Of a DNA stretch of 64,000 nt, positions 27,647 through 37,032 are shown piece by piece; the first letter of the stretch is position 1, and the number at the start of each line of letters is the position of its first letter. Location: assembly GCA_964647485.1 (NCBI GenBank), contig CAZYHV010000002.1, positions 1 through 64,000 on the forward strand. Reading direction: 5' to 3'. The position numbers and the translations under genes were made by a program. Origin of the DNA: FW021-bin31 sp964647485 (GTDB lineage: Bacteria; Bacteroidota; Bacteroidia; Chitinophagales; Chitinophagaceae). Below the pieces are notes generated by a model. That model was given only the letters and a program-made list of their open reading frames with translations. It did not search any database and was not told where the DNA came from.

Positions 27647-29670
27647 TTTGCTTCTTCTTTTTTTAAATATTTATAAATTTCATGTTGAGCCTGAATAGAA
27701 ATTCCTTCTTTAGAAACAGGAATATTTTGAAGTTGTTCATTGAGAATAACCGCCTGTGTATTATCCTTTAGGTCGATGGATATGATGGTTTTAAGCTGTT
27801 CTTTGATTTTTTTATCGAATACGGGGAAACAGACTTCTATCCGTCTCTTGATACTGCGATTCATCCAGTCCGAAGAACCCGAAAAGACAAGTTCTTCTCC
27901 CTGATGATGGAAAATAAAAATCCGGTCATGCTCCAAATACCGATCTACGATCCGCTTTACCTGAATGTATTCACTTTGATTTTTCATCCCCGGAATCAGG
28001 CGACAAATGCTACGTACGAATAGTCGGATTTCTACTCCCGCCCGGGAAGCTTCATAAAGCTTATCGATAAAAGATTCGCTTTCTAAATTATTTATTTTCA
28101 GTGTAATAGCTGCGGGCCTTCCGGCTTGTGCTTCCTTTATTTCGTCTTCTATTAAGTGCAAAAAATGTTTATGGAGATTAAATTGTGAGACCAATAAATG
28201 ATGAAACCTGATTTGGTCAAAATTTGTTCTCATCTTCTTTCTTTTCCCTAAAAAGATAAATAACAATTCCAATTCCCGAACCAGATCTTTTCGGGTCGTG
28301 AACAAAATATGATCCGCATATATTTTTGCTGTTGCTTCATTAAAATTTCCGGTTCCCAACAACCCATAGTAGCCTACCCGTTCCTTTTTCCTACGTTTCA
28401 CTAACGCAATTTTTGCGTGTACCTTTAATCCCGGAATGCTATAGATAATTTTTACACCTGCAGCTTTCATTTTTTTTGCCCATCTGATGTTATTGGCTTC
28501 GTCAAATCGGGCTTTCAATTCCACGAAAACCGTGACTTTCTTTCCGTTTCTCGCAGCACTGATAAGTGCGCTTGCGATATGGGAATCATTTGCTATTCGA
28601 TAGACGGTAATATATATTTCGGTTACAGCGTGATCAATAGCCGCTTCATTGAAGAAACGAAGGACCGTTCCATAATCCTGATAAGGCGGATGAAGCATGA
28701 AATCCTTCTGATTCATTAGCGCAAAGATAGAGGTTGCAACAAAAGGCCTGATGGCCGTCCATTCTGTATAAAATAACCCGGAAGTAGCAGGAATCGGTAA
28801 TTCGGATAGATCTTTAAGATTATGATAGCGTCCGCCGGGCATCTTATTGGCCTTCTTTAATTTTAGCTTTTTAATGAGTTTTTTCAGCTCGTCCTCCGGC
28901 ATGTTACCATCATATAAAAAACGGGTCGCATAACCCGAATTCCGTTTCAATAATTGTTGTTCGATTTTTTCTGCCAAATCCCCTTCATATTCATCTTTTA
29001 AATCTAATGCTGCATCCCGGGTAATTTTAAAACTATGAGCATGAAGGATTTCTGCATCAGGAAAAAGATCGGGTAAGTGATCCAGAATAATATCATCCAA
29101 AAAGATAATATATTGAAAACCACGCTCCCTAAGAGAAAAAAATCGAGTTAAATAATTAGAAGGAATATTGAGAATAACAATTTCTTGTTTCCCTCTTAGA
29201 TTAAGAGATACAGAAAAATAGATCCGATTGTTTTCCGGAAAAAAATCCTTTCTTTCCGACAGGAAAACAGGCTGAAGAAAAGCCATTACTTGTGTGAAAA
29301 AATAATAACTCAGACCTTTCTTTATGGAGGAAGGGAGGGGTTGATTATAAAGCAGTTCGATGTCGTGGTCTTTTTTCAAAGGAGGAAAGACGGATAAAAG
29401 TAATTGTCCAAAAAGTTGTTGCTGTTCATCAATAATAGCTCCTATTTTCTTTAATAGGGCCGCTTGTTCTTCTTCCTTTTTTATTTTTTTGAGCGCCATG
29501 AGTGCGGGAATACGCACCCGGTAAAATTCATCTAAGTTGGAAGAATAGATGGATAGAAATTTTAACCGGTCGCCAAGAGGGATTTTATCTTTTGCAGCCT
29601 CTTTGAGCACGCGCTCATTGAAAGAAAGCCAACTAATATCTCTATCGAAGTATTTGTTATCCAAACCCAA
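27643..29670 (-). CDS. ppk1: polyphosphate kinase 1
   Basis: Enzyme of 675 residues that makes inorganic polyphosphate from ATP (and the reverse). The N-domain starts KYFDRDISWLSFNERVL. The two phospholipase-D-like catalytic halves carry the histidines of PPK1: GLKVHAKIALV (near 415) and YLEHDRIFIFH (near 575). Residues binding ATP in between look intact, including ELKARFDEANNIRW. The length is normal. It is the second gene of the cluster, six bases after the HD/PycTM gene and overlapping the next gene by four bases. Confidence 0.96.
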   Translation of the reverse strand: MGLDNKYFDRDISWLSFNERVLKEAAKDKIPLGDRLKFLSIYSSNLDEFYRVRIPALMALKKIKKEEEQAALLKKIGAIIDEQQQLFGQLLLSVFPPLKKDHDIELLYNQPLPSSIKKGLSYYFFTQVMAFLQPVFLSERKDFFPENNRIYFSVSLNLRGKQEIVILNIPSNYLTRFFSLRERGFQYIIFLDDIILDHLPDLFPDAEILHAHSFKITRDAALDLKDEYEGDLAEKIEQQLLKRNSGYATRFLYDGNMPEDELKKLIKKLKLKKANKMPGGRYHNLKDLSELPIPATSGLFYTEWTAIRPFVATSIFALMNQKDFMLHPPYQDYGTVLRFFNEAAIDHAVTEIYITVYRIANDSHIASALISAARNGKKVTVFVELKARFDEANNIRWAKKMKAAGVKIIYSIPGLKVHAKIALVKRRKKERVGYYGLLGTGNFNEATAKIYADHILFTTRKDLVRELELLFIFLGKRKKMRTNFDQIRFHHLLVSQFNLHKHFLHLIEDEIKEAQAGRPAAITLKINNLESESFIDKLYEASRAGVEIRLFVRSICRLIPGMKNQSEYIQVKRIVDRYLEHDRIFIFHHQGEELVFSGSSDWMNRSIKRRIEVCFPVFDKKIKEQLKTIISIDLKDNTQAVILNEQLQNIPVSKEGISIQAQHEIYKYLKKEEAK

Positions 29671-29676
29671 TTTATT

Positions 29677-30870
29677 TTAATGAACTACCCAAATCGTTGC
29701 AAAGATAAAAGCCAATACCGAAAGGATTAATCCAAACATAAAAATATTATAAGCCATCCGTAGCAACTTATATTTTCGTCCCAGAACAATGCCTTGCGAA
29801 TAGACATCTTTAATAAGGGAATCATAAATAAATTCCTGGTCATCCATCAATCTTTGCATTCCTTCCTGGTACTCCGGTAGTTCCATTTTATAAAAATTAC
29901 CAAAAAACAGTAAGTTGACCTTTCGATTATCGAGGTCTGCCCTTTTAAATTTCCCTTGAGGCAGACTGGGGCGTGTAGCCAGAATAGAAAAGATAAGGGT
30001 CAGCAAACACACCAATAATATAATGATGGTCGGAATAGTTAGAAAATCCTGAACCTTTATATGTCTTAATAAGAGACTGATAACAGCAGATAAAATGATG
30101 GAATTTACCGTAATCATATTTCTCGCTTTATAATCTGCAAGTTTGCTCAATCGCTGATTGTTGTTGGAAGCGATTTTAAACATGGTTTCCACGCTTTTGC
30201 TTAACTTTCGTCCCTTTCCCTTTTTATTTTTTTCCGCTTCCTCTTTTTTTTCCGCTTTTGGACTATTTTCTGTTATGTTTTCCAATTTTTCTTCCAGTTT
30301 TTTTAGATGATCTTTCTTGATATCATTGAGTAAAAGTTGGCAGTACGTCGTATGATAGTGATGCTGTTTTAGAAATTGAATCGTGTTCCTATTCCAATTT
30401 TCTTCAGATAAATCTATTTTTTTGACATCAACAATCTCCTCTCGCAAAAGTTCATTACTGGCAGAAAAATAATCAGTACCTAAATGATATAAATCGGCAT
30501 CGCAAACGATTTTCTCTAAGAGTGTATGCGGGGTTTGCGGTACTTTGGTTGCCCGGATACAATTTCCGACAGGCTCAAATATTGACGCATTCATTTCTTT
30601 CTCTTTAAGAAATTGCATAGCCAACTCAGCTCCCTCTCGTTCATGGTTGCCTGCATCAACAAAATATCCGGTATCATGAAACCAGGCGGCGGTTACAACA
30701 ATGAAAAAATCTCTATCATTCAGTTGGTAATGATTGGCTATCTCCTTCGTTGCCTCTACTACTCGTTCGGTATGATGAATATTATGATAATGAAAAGGAG
30801 AATGCTCATGGGCTTCGTAGAAAGAATAAATATACTTTTTTACATCAGATAGGCGTTGTTCTTCCTCCAT
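29677..30870 (-). CDS. HD-domain phosphohydrolase fused to PycTM-type membrane module
   Basis: Protein of 397 residues. The N-terminal HD domain has the metal-binding pattern H33, H65-D66 (WFHDTGYF) and D124 (CDADLYHLG), plus HxxR-type surroundings, so it should be an active metal-dependent nucleotide phosphohydrolase. After a lysine-rich linker (about 200-230), the C-terminal part has hydrophobic segments ITVNSIILSAVISLLL, IPTIIILLVCLLTLIFSI and a final one near the end (IFMFGLILSVLAFIFATI). The segment order resembles the Pycsar effector transmembrane (PycTM, DUF5706) module. No cyclase is encoded nearby. It starts the ppk1 cluster. The PycTM label is from pattern memory and should be confirmed by profile search. 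Confidence 0.75.
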   Translation of the reverse strand: MEEEQRLSDVKKYIYSFYEAHEHSPFHYHNIHHTERVVEATKEIANHYQLNDRDFFIVVTAAWFHDTGYFVDAGNHEREGAELAMQFLKEKEMNASIFEPVGNCIRATKVPQTPHTLLEKIVCDADLYHLGTDYFSASNELLREEIVDVKKIDLSEENWNRNTIQFLKQHHYHTTYCQLLLNDIKKDHLKKLEEKLENITENSPKAEKKEEAEKNKKGKGRKLSKSVETMFKIASNNNQRLSKLADYKARNMITVNSIILSAVISLLLRHIKVQDFLTIPTIIILLVCLLTLIFSILATRPSLPQGKFKRADLDNRKVNLLFFGNFYKMELPEYQEGMQRLMDDQEFIYDSLIKDVYSQGIVLGRKYKLLRMAYNIFMFGLILSVLAFIFATIWVVH

Positions 30871-30987
30871 GAGTGCATGCTTTTTATAAATCTATCGTAA
30901 ATATCTCAATAAATTCCTTACTAATGTAGACAAATTTCATAAAACATCATGAGAAAGAGACGATTTTTAATATTGGTCTTTAAAAAG

Positions 30988-32454
30988 TTATTCAACCTTT
31001 TCTTTTGTTAACTCATCATTGACCGTACGCCAGATGCCTAATGGGTTCTCATCTTTCAATTCCTCCGGCAAACGTGTATTAGGGAAATTTTGAAAGCACA
31101 AAGGACGTGCAAATCTGCGGATACCGTCGGCTCCTACCGATGTAAAACGACTGTCGGTTGTAGCCGGATAAGGTCCTCCATGCTGCATGGCCGTACAAAC
31201 GGTCACCCCGGTGGGTACTCCATTCATGATTAATCTTCCACAAATTTCCTGAACCCTATCTAATAGCTCAGCGAAAGTATCCATATCTTTTTCTGTTGCC
31301 ATTAAGGTACCGGTAAGCTGTCCTTCCATTCCGGCTATAATATGCTGCATTTGTGTTTTATCCTTACATTTTATTATCAGGGAATAAGGACCGAAAACCT
31401 CCTGATGTAAAGTTTTATTCTTCAAAAAGGTAGCCCCTGAAGCGGAAGCGATCGTTGGCATGGCTTGTCCTTTTTCAGGTTGAGTGGAAGCCATGGCTTC
31501 TATTGCTACTCCTTGTTGCTCCAGTGCTTTTTCCTTTTTCTCCAAAAAGCCTTTTGCAATTCCGTCATGAAGCATATTTTCGGGAAGTTTTTTCTGTATT
31601 TTAACAGATAAATGTTTTATAAACTGTTGCAATGCCTCTCCTTCTATTCCAAAAATCAGCCCCGGATTAGTACAAAATTGTCCCACACTTTGGGTAATGG
31701 AATCTGCATACATCTCGGCTATATTTTCAGTATCCTGACCTAATTTGTCAGGCAACAGACAAACGGGGTTTACACTGCCCATTTCCGAAAAAACAGGAAT
31801 GGGGTTTTCTCTTTGATTGGCTATATCAAAAAGGGCTTTGCCGCCTCCCAAAGAGCCGGTAAACCCTACCGCCTTCGTTAGAGGATGTTTAACCAATTCT
31901 TGTCCGGCATCAAAAGAATCGTTACTTACATGCTGAAAAATAAATGCCGGCATATTAGACTTTTCCGCCGCTTTCTGAATAGCTTTTCCTACCATTTCTG
32001 AAGTTTGAATATGTCCGGGATGCCCCTTTACAACCACCGGACAACCGGCAGCAAAGGCGCAAGCAGTATCTCCTCCGGCTGTAGAATAAGCAAAAGGAAA
32101 ATTACTCGCTCCAAACACGACTACCGGCCCAAGTGGAATGAGCATCTTTCTGATATCTGTATCTTCATTGGGAACGCCTTTATTAATTCTGGCATCCAGC
32201 CAAGTTCCTTTTTCTGCTTGCTCGGCATAATTATTCAATTGAAAGATGGTTCGATCTAATTCTCCACTCATTCTGTCTTTCCCTAAGTGTGCTTCTTTCA
32301 TAGCCAGGGGTACAACCTCTTCCCGAATATTCTCCAACTCCTCTCCTATGCTTCGCATAAAATCAGCGCGTTGCTTTAGGCTAATTTTTTTGTATTGTAG
32401 AAAGGCAGCCTGAGCTTGCTGCATAACTTCATTTATTTCAGTAGATACCGACAT
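30988..32454 (-). CDS. NADP-dependent aldehyde dehydrogenase, 2,5-dioxovalerate/ketoglutarate-semialdehyde type
   Basis: Cytosolic aldehyde dehydrogenase of 488 residues. It has the PFAYSTAGGD region, PVVVKGHPGH, VGFTGSLGGGKALF, the general-base Glu in VFSEMGSVNP and the catalytic Cys in SVGQFCTNPGL. The opening and these motifs match the family of aldehyde dehydrogenases (NADP+) that includes alpha-ketoglutarate semialdehyde dehydrogenase, used in pentose and glucarate catabolism. It is 30-40 residues shorter than many family members. No sugar-acid pathway genes are nearby, so the substrate is not established. Confidence 0.88.
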   Translation of the reverse strand: MSVSTEINEVMQQAQAAFLQYKKISLKQRADFMRSIGEELENIREEVVPLAMKEAHLGKDRMSGELDRTIFQLNNYAEQAEKGTWLDARINKGVPNEDTDIRKMLIPLGPVVVFGASNFPFAYSTAGGDTACAFAAGCPVVVKGHPGHIQTSEMVGKAIQKAAEKSNMPAFIFQHVSNDSFDAGQELVKHPLTKAVGFTGSLGGGKALFDIANQRENPIPVFSEMGSVNPVCLLPDKLGQDTENIAEMYADSITQSVGQFCTNPGLIFGIEGEALQQFIKHLSVKIQKKLPENMLHDGIAKGFLEKKEKALEQQGVAIEAMASTQPEKGQAMPTIASASGATFLKNKTLHQEVFGPYSLIIKCKDKTQMQHIIAGMEGQLTGTLMATEKDMDTFAELLDRVQEICGRLIMNGVPTGVTVCTAMQHGGPYPATTDSRFTSVGADGIRRFARPLCFQNFPNTRLPEELKDENPLGIWRTVNDELTKEKVE

Positions 32455-32495
32455 GTTTCTTCCCGTTTAAAGTGTATCCCTTTAACAAATAAAAA

Positions 32496-32585
32496 GGCAG
32501 ATAGTTGGCAATATTTAAAGCAATCCCGGTTATTCTTGAAATAAGTTTGTAGAAAGATTATTGAATCTACCAACTATCCCCTGCT
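32496..32585. repeat. imperfect inverted repeat between two genes
   Basis: A 9-base arm GATAGTTGG (32500-32508) is matched by CCAACTATC (32570-32578). Extending outward, GCAG on the left matches GCAG on the right with a three-base bulge. The 61-base interior shows no motif. It lies in a 173-base gap and could be a hairpin in a transcript or the remains of a small element. Confidence 0.35.
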
Positions 32586-32627
32586 AAAAGTACAGGGAAT
32601 ATCGATTTTATCAGAGAAAAAAATGAA

Positions 32628-34277
32628 TTATTGGGAATGTTCAACACGAATATTCTCCAACGTCAAAAGACTCAGCGCATTGTTATGCAATCCCTTGACC
32701 CAGGGGTGAATAAACATGACACTCTGATCATAATATACCGGAACGACCGGTGCTTTTTTTAAAATAATATTATCCATTTTTTGATAAAACCGGTGGCGAA
32801 TGCTGTCATTCTTCTCTGAGATAGCCTCTTCATATAATTGGTCAAAAGCAGGATCTTTAAAACGGGTATAGTTCGGCGGTGCCGGATTTTTAGAATAAAA
32901 ACAAGCCAAAAAGCTCTCCGCATCCGGATAATCAGCAATCCAGTCTGCCCGGAAGAAAGGTACTTTTGATTTGGCTGCCATATCTCGCAACATTCCGGTT
33001 TGCTCTATATTCACATGGATTACGATTCCAATTTCTCGTAATTCTGCTGCAACAAGATTGGCTACATCTGCTGTTTTTTCCGTAGCAAACAGGGTGATTG
33101 GCGGAAGTCCTCTTCCATCGGGATATCCTGCCTTTTTTAATAATCGACTTGCTTTATCGGGTTGATAGCTGTATCCATGAATAATTGTGGTGTCATAAGC
33201 CGGAAGTCCATCCGGGAGAAACCCACCATAGGCCGGTTCTACCATATTATTTTTTAAATACATCGCTATTTTTTTCCGATCAAAACCATAATTGATGGCT
33301 AAACGAAGATTTTTGTTTACGACGGGAGAACTTTGGACGGCCGGAAGCGTAGAATCAACTAAAAAGCCTAAATATTCTGTATTGAGATAGGGCTTTTTCA
33401 GCATCATAATTTTATCTTGAAAATCCTTTTGAAGGTTTCCCGCTTTTGTCAATAGCTCATCCTTGTATGACACGTCTACATCATTCAAAAAATCTAATTG
33501 TCCTTGAATAAACATTAAAAATTCCGTTGATTTACTACTAATAAAAGTAATTTTTACGGCATCCAAATACGGCAAAGAATTTCCTGCACTATCTTTCTTA
33601 AAATAATGTGGATTTTTAGCTAACACCAGTACCTGTCCCTCATTCCAATATTTCATTTGGAAGGGGCCGGTTCCGCAGGGATGAGCACGAAAATCCTTCC
33701 CGTACTTTTCAACAACTTCATGCGGGACAATAGAGCAATATGGCATCGTTAAAATCCCCAACATTGGATTAAACGGGTGATTAAGTCGCAATTGAAAGGT
33801 AGAATCATTCAGAGCTACAAATCCTGAATCGGGATTGACCTTTCCATTAAAAATCCAGGCGCCGGCAGAAGCCGTCTCCGGATCCATAATTCGTCGAAAA
33901 CTATAAACCACATCTGAGGCCACCATCTTCCGTCCCTCTCCGGAAGGAAAAGCGTCATTCTCCTGAAAATAAACATCTGTCCTTAAATGAAAAGTAAAGA
34001 TACGTCCACTGTCGCTAACCTCCCAGCTTTTTGTCAGACAGGGAACGATATTGAGATTGTCATCTGTTTCTACTAAAGTATTATATAGCTGATGATCTAT
34101 CCAAATAATCATTTTACTTTTGGCAAAAGCAGGATCCGTTGTTTCCAACCCCTCTGCCATATTGAATCGAAAGACTTCTTTATCTGTTCCTCTTTTATTT
34201 TCCCTGCATCCTGTCGTTAGAAGAAATAAAATCAAGATAGAGAGAATACCATTTTTATTTTCTAATTTAAGATGCAT
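32628..34277 (-). CDS. ABC transporter substrate-binding lipoprotein, peptide type (family 5)
   Basis: Lipoprotein of 549 residues with lipobox TTGC (Cys near 24). It is the OppA/DppA (SBP_bac_5) fold: the opening with DPAFAKSK, the LTKSWEVSDSGRIFTFHLR segment, FQLRLNHPFNP, HPCGTGPFQMKYW and NLRLAINYGFDRKKIAM are family marks. It probably binds peptides or similar ligands in the periplasm. No permease or ATPase genes lie nearby, so either it feeds a transporter elsewhere or it has another role. The gene is intact. Confidence 0.93.
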   Translation of the reverse strand: MHLKLENKNGILSILILFLLTTGCRENKRGTDKEVFRFNMAEGLETTDPAFAKSKMIIWIDHQLYNTLVETDDNLNIVPCLTKSWEVSDSGRIFTFHLRTDVYFQENDAFPSGEGRKMVASDVVYSFRRIMDPETASAGAWIFNGKVNPDSGFVALNDSTFQLRLNHPFNPMLGILTMPYCSIVPHEVVEKYGKDFRAHPCGTGPFQMKYWNEGQVLVLAKNPHYFKKDSAGNSLPYLDAVKITFISSKSTEFLMFIQGQLDFLNDVDVSYKDELLTKAGNLQKDFQDKIMMLKKPYLNTEYLGFLVDSTLPAVQSSPVVNKNLRLAINYGFDRKKIAMYLKNNMVEPAYGGFLPDGLPAYDTTIIHGYSYQPDKASRLLKKAGYPDGRGLPPITLFATEKTADVANLVAAELREIGIVIHVNIEQTGMLRDMAAKSKVPFFRADWIADYPDAESFLACFYSKNPAPPNYTRFKDPAFDQLYEEAISEKNDSIRHRFYQKMDNIILKKAPVVPVYYDQSVMFIHPWVKGLHNNALSLLTLENIRVEHSQ

Positions 34278-34328
34278 TGAAAGTTTTTGAAATTGGCTAC
34301 CTTTCCTGTTTTAAATAAAAAAGATAAA

Positions 34329-36008
34329 ATGAAAAAGGCTTTATTATTTTTATTCGTTATTTTTATTTCGCTTCATTCCAGATCACAAGATAAGACAAAG
34401 CATTTATTTCCCCATGACTCTTCACAATTCACTCATGCAGATACACTAAGAGGCAGTAATACCCCTGAAAGGGCATGGTGGGATGTCACTTTTTATGATC
34501 TGCATGTAAAGGTAGATATAAAGGACAGAAGTATTTCAGGATCTAATAAAATCACTTATCGACCCCTGAAAAAGCCGCCACATAATCCCTCCGGAGCGAT
34601 GCAAATTGACCTAATGAAACCCCTAAAAATCGATAGTATCCTGCAAGCAGGGAAAAAGCTTGCTTTTCAAAGGGATGGAAATGCCTATTTCGTTCAACTA
34701 CAAAAAAAACAACCTTTTAACTGTCTTCAACAAATTACGGTTTATTATTCCGGTCATCCGCATAAAGCCAAGAATCCTCCCTGGGATGGTGGTTTTGTTT
34801 GGAAAAAAGATTCCCTGGGTCGACCTTGGGTCGCTACCGCAGCACAAGGAGTAGGTGCCAGTTTATGGTGGCCCAATAAAGATTATCAGGGAGATGAACC
34901 CGATAGTCAACGAACTTCCGTAACCGTTCCCAAACAACTTATGGACATCTCAAATGGACGTTTACAGTCTATTACTTCCCATTCAGATGGAACAAAAACG
35001 TTTACCTGGTTCGTTGACAATCCCATTAACAACTATGATGTAGCTTTAAATATTGCAAATTATACCCGGATAAAAGACACTTTAGCAGGTGTCGAAGGTC
35101 CACTTACACTTCATTATTATGTTCTTCCATATCATTTAAAGGTGGCTAAAAAACAATTTCAACAAGCCAAAACCATGTTGCATTGTTTTGAATACTGGTT
35201 TGGGCCTTATCCATGGTATAAAGATGGTTATAAATTAGTAGAAGCGCCTTTTCTCGGCATGGAACACCAGAGTAATGTGGCGTATGGAAATAAATATCAA
35301 AACGGATATTTGGGAAGAGATTTATCTCATACCGGTTTAGGATTAAAGTGGGATTTTATCATCATCCATGAAAGCGCCCATGAATGGTGGGGAAATAATA
35401 TTACAACCAAGGACATTGCAGACATGTGGGTTCATGAAGCTTTTGCCAATTATGCTGAAGCTTTATATACTGAGTACACCATGGGACGAAAAGCCGGAGA
35501 TGCCTATTGCAGAGGTACCCGAAAGAATGTGCTCAATAATCGTCCCATCATTGGACAATATGGCGTAAATGATGAAGGATCCGGAGACATGTATTACAAA
35601 GGAGGAAACATGCTGCTCTGTATCCGTGAAATTATAAACAACGACACAACATTCCGACAAATATTAAGGGGATTAAACAAAACGTTCAGACATCAGACGG
35701 TAACCGGAAAACAAATAGAAGATTATATCAATCAACAATCCGGAATTAATTTCAGTAAGGTTTTTCAGCAATATTTAACGACCACACAGATTCCTCATTT
35801 TGAATATTATATCAAAAGAGGAAAACTCCATTATCGTTGGACAAATGTGGTAACAAACTTTGATATGCCCATAAAAGTAACCCTAAAAGAAGATAAGATG
35901 GCTTTTATTTATCCAACAGAACAATGGCAATCTAAAGCCTTATCTATAAAGAAAAAGAAGAACTTTAAAGTGAGCAAAAATTTTTACGTTAAAGTAGTAA
36001 AAAAGTAA
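34329..36008 (+). CDS. M1 family zinc metallopeptidase
   Basis: Exported aminopeptidase-like enzyme of about 559 residues. A frame upstream is open from a TTG at 34287, but the ATG at 34329 gives a proper signal peptide (ALLFLFVIFISLHSRSQ). The zinc motif HESAH is at about 347-351, with the third ligand Glu in WVHEAFANYAEA. The substrate-binding motif is GMEHQ instead of the GAMEN of classical aminopeptidase N, as seen in a Bacteroidota subgroup. It probably trims peptides in the periplasm. It is divergent from the peptide-binding lipoprotein, with about 50 bases between starts. Confidence 0.93.
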   Translation: MKKALLFLFVIFISLHSRSQDKTKHLFPHDSSQFTHADTLRGSNTPERAWWDVTFYDLHVKVDIKDRSISGSNKITYRPLKKPPHNPSGAMQIDLMKPLKIDSILQAGKKLAFQRDGNAYFVQLQKKQPFNCLQQITVYYSGHPHKAKNPPWDGGFVWKKDSLGRPWVATAAQGVGASLWWPNKDYQGDEPDSQRTSVTVPKQLMDISNGRLQSITSHSDGTKTFTWFVDNPINNYDVALNIANYTRIKDTLAGVEGPLTLHYYVLPYHLKVAKKQFQQAKTMLHCFEYWFGPYPWYKDGYKLVEAPFLGMEHQSNVAYGNKYQNGYLGRDLSHTGLGLKWDFIIIHESAHEWWGNNITTKDIADMWVHEAFANYAEALYTEYTMGRKAGDAYCRGTRKNVLNNRPIIGQYGVNDEGSGDMYYKGGNMLLCIREIINNDTTFRQILRGLNKTFRHQTVTGKQIEDYINQQSGINFSKVFQQYLTTTQIPHFEYYIKRGKLHYRWTNVVTNFDMPIKVTLKEDKMAFIYPTEQWQSKALSIKKKKNFKVSKNFYVKVVKK

Positions 36009-36018
36009 AGCTCAACAA

Positions 36019-36978
36019 TTACCGTTTTCGTTTTCTGTGGGTAATATACTCTTCAATGGCTTTCTTTGAGGTCAGCCAGTTCCGTCCTTCTTTATAGGCA
36101 TCAATCTTCCCTTGTCTGGCCAAAAGACTAATATATTCCTGTCCATAAGGGATATTTTCTTCCTCCACCAGAGAGCGAACTTCTTTATAATCGTCATCGC
36201 TTCCGGGCAGCGCATTCAGATAGATATTGAGCGTTCGCTCCATGGATTGAGCTATGACCAACATAAGCTTAGCGTAATCTCCCTTGTTGGCTCTGTTTAA
36301 TGCAGCATAATATTTCTTGCGGTCATTGGATAAGATGATCGCCGGAGGAAAGCCGGTATTCATCAATAAAAGATTCATAGCCAGACGTACAGTACGTCCG
36401 TTTCCGTCAAAAAACGGATGGATCCAGGCGAATTTATGATGAAAAACGGTTGCCAACTCAATAGGAGTGAGTTGAAACGGATTGGTTGCTGTAAATTGAA
36501 ATAATTCATCAAATAAATCGGGCACTTTCTGCGCATTGGGCGGAATAAAGTTCGCTCCCGCTATTCTGACGCCACCATTCCTGAGTCGCCCTGCAAAGTC
36601 ATCTTCTATACTGCGCAGGACAAAACTGTGTAACTCCATGACCGCCTTGGCATTTAGCGCTTGTTTGCTCGCTATCATCTCATAAAGCCGGTGGAGGGCT
36701 GTTTCATGATTTTTAGCCTCCAAATGCTCACGAAGTGATTTTCCCTTAATCGTAATACCTTCTTGTAAAACCATTTGCGTTTCACGAAGGGTAAGCGTAT
36801 TTCCTTCTATGCCAATGGAATTATAGGTCCATTCTATAGCCAACGCTTCTTTGATTTTTCGCAAAGCAACTCCGGGCATTGGACGGGCTTTTTCCAACGT
36901 GGCTTTCTTGTCTTGCAAGCGATCAAAAGTAGATTGTAAATGGCTACGATATGTCAAATCAATCTCCCACATACCCAA
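36019..36978 (-). CDS. Fic-family AMP-transferase with N-terminal self-inhibitory motif
   Basis: Protein of 319 residues. The Fic core has HPFFDGNGRTVR (187-198) with the catalytic His, the metal-binding Asp and both Arg residues intact. The inhibitory helix motif (S/T)xxxE(G/N) is present as SIGIEG at 54-59, so this is a class II Fic that blocks its own ATP gamma-phosphate site. The C-terminal part looks like a short winged-helix region (EYISLLARQGKIDAYKEGRNWLTSKKAIEEY). Fic proteins transfer AMP to Ser/Thr/Tyr of target proteins; the target here is unknown. It converges on the M1 peptidase and has no separate antitoxin. Confidence 0.93.
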   Translation of the reverse strand: MGMWEIDLTYRSHLQSTFDRLQDKKATLEKARPMPGVALRKIKEALAIEWTYNSIGIEGNTLTLRETQMVLQEGITIKGKSLREHLEAKNHETALHRLYEMIASKQALNAKAVMELHSFVLRSIEDDFAGRLRNGGVRIAGANFIPPNAQKVPDLFDELFQFTATNPFQLTPIELATVFHHKFAWIHPFFDGNGRTVRLAMNLLLMNTGFPPAIILSNDRKKYYAALNRANKGDYAKLMLVIAQSMERTLNIYLNALPGSDDDYKEVRSLVEEENIPYGQEYISLLARQGKIDAYKEGRNWLTSKKAIEEYITHRKRKR

Positions 36979-37032
36979 AAGTACAAAATTATCGGATGTT
37001 TTCCAAATGCACTTATCCGATATTAAGGTGTT

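Noticed and set aside
32496..32585. Small transposable element (MITE)
   Set aside because: The inverted arms are short and imperfect, and no direct repeats flank them. I keep it only as an inverted repeat.
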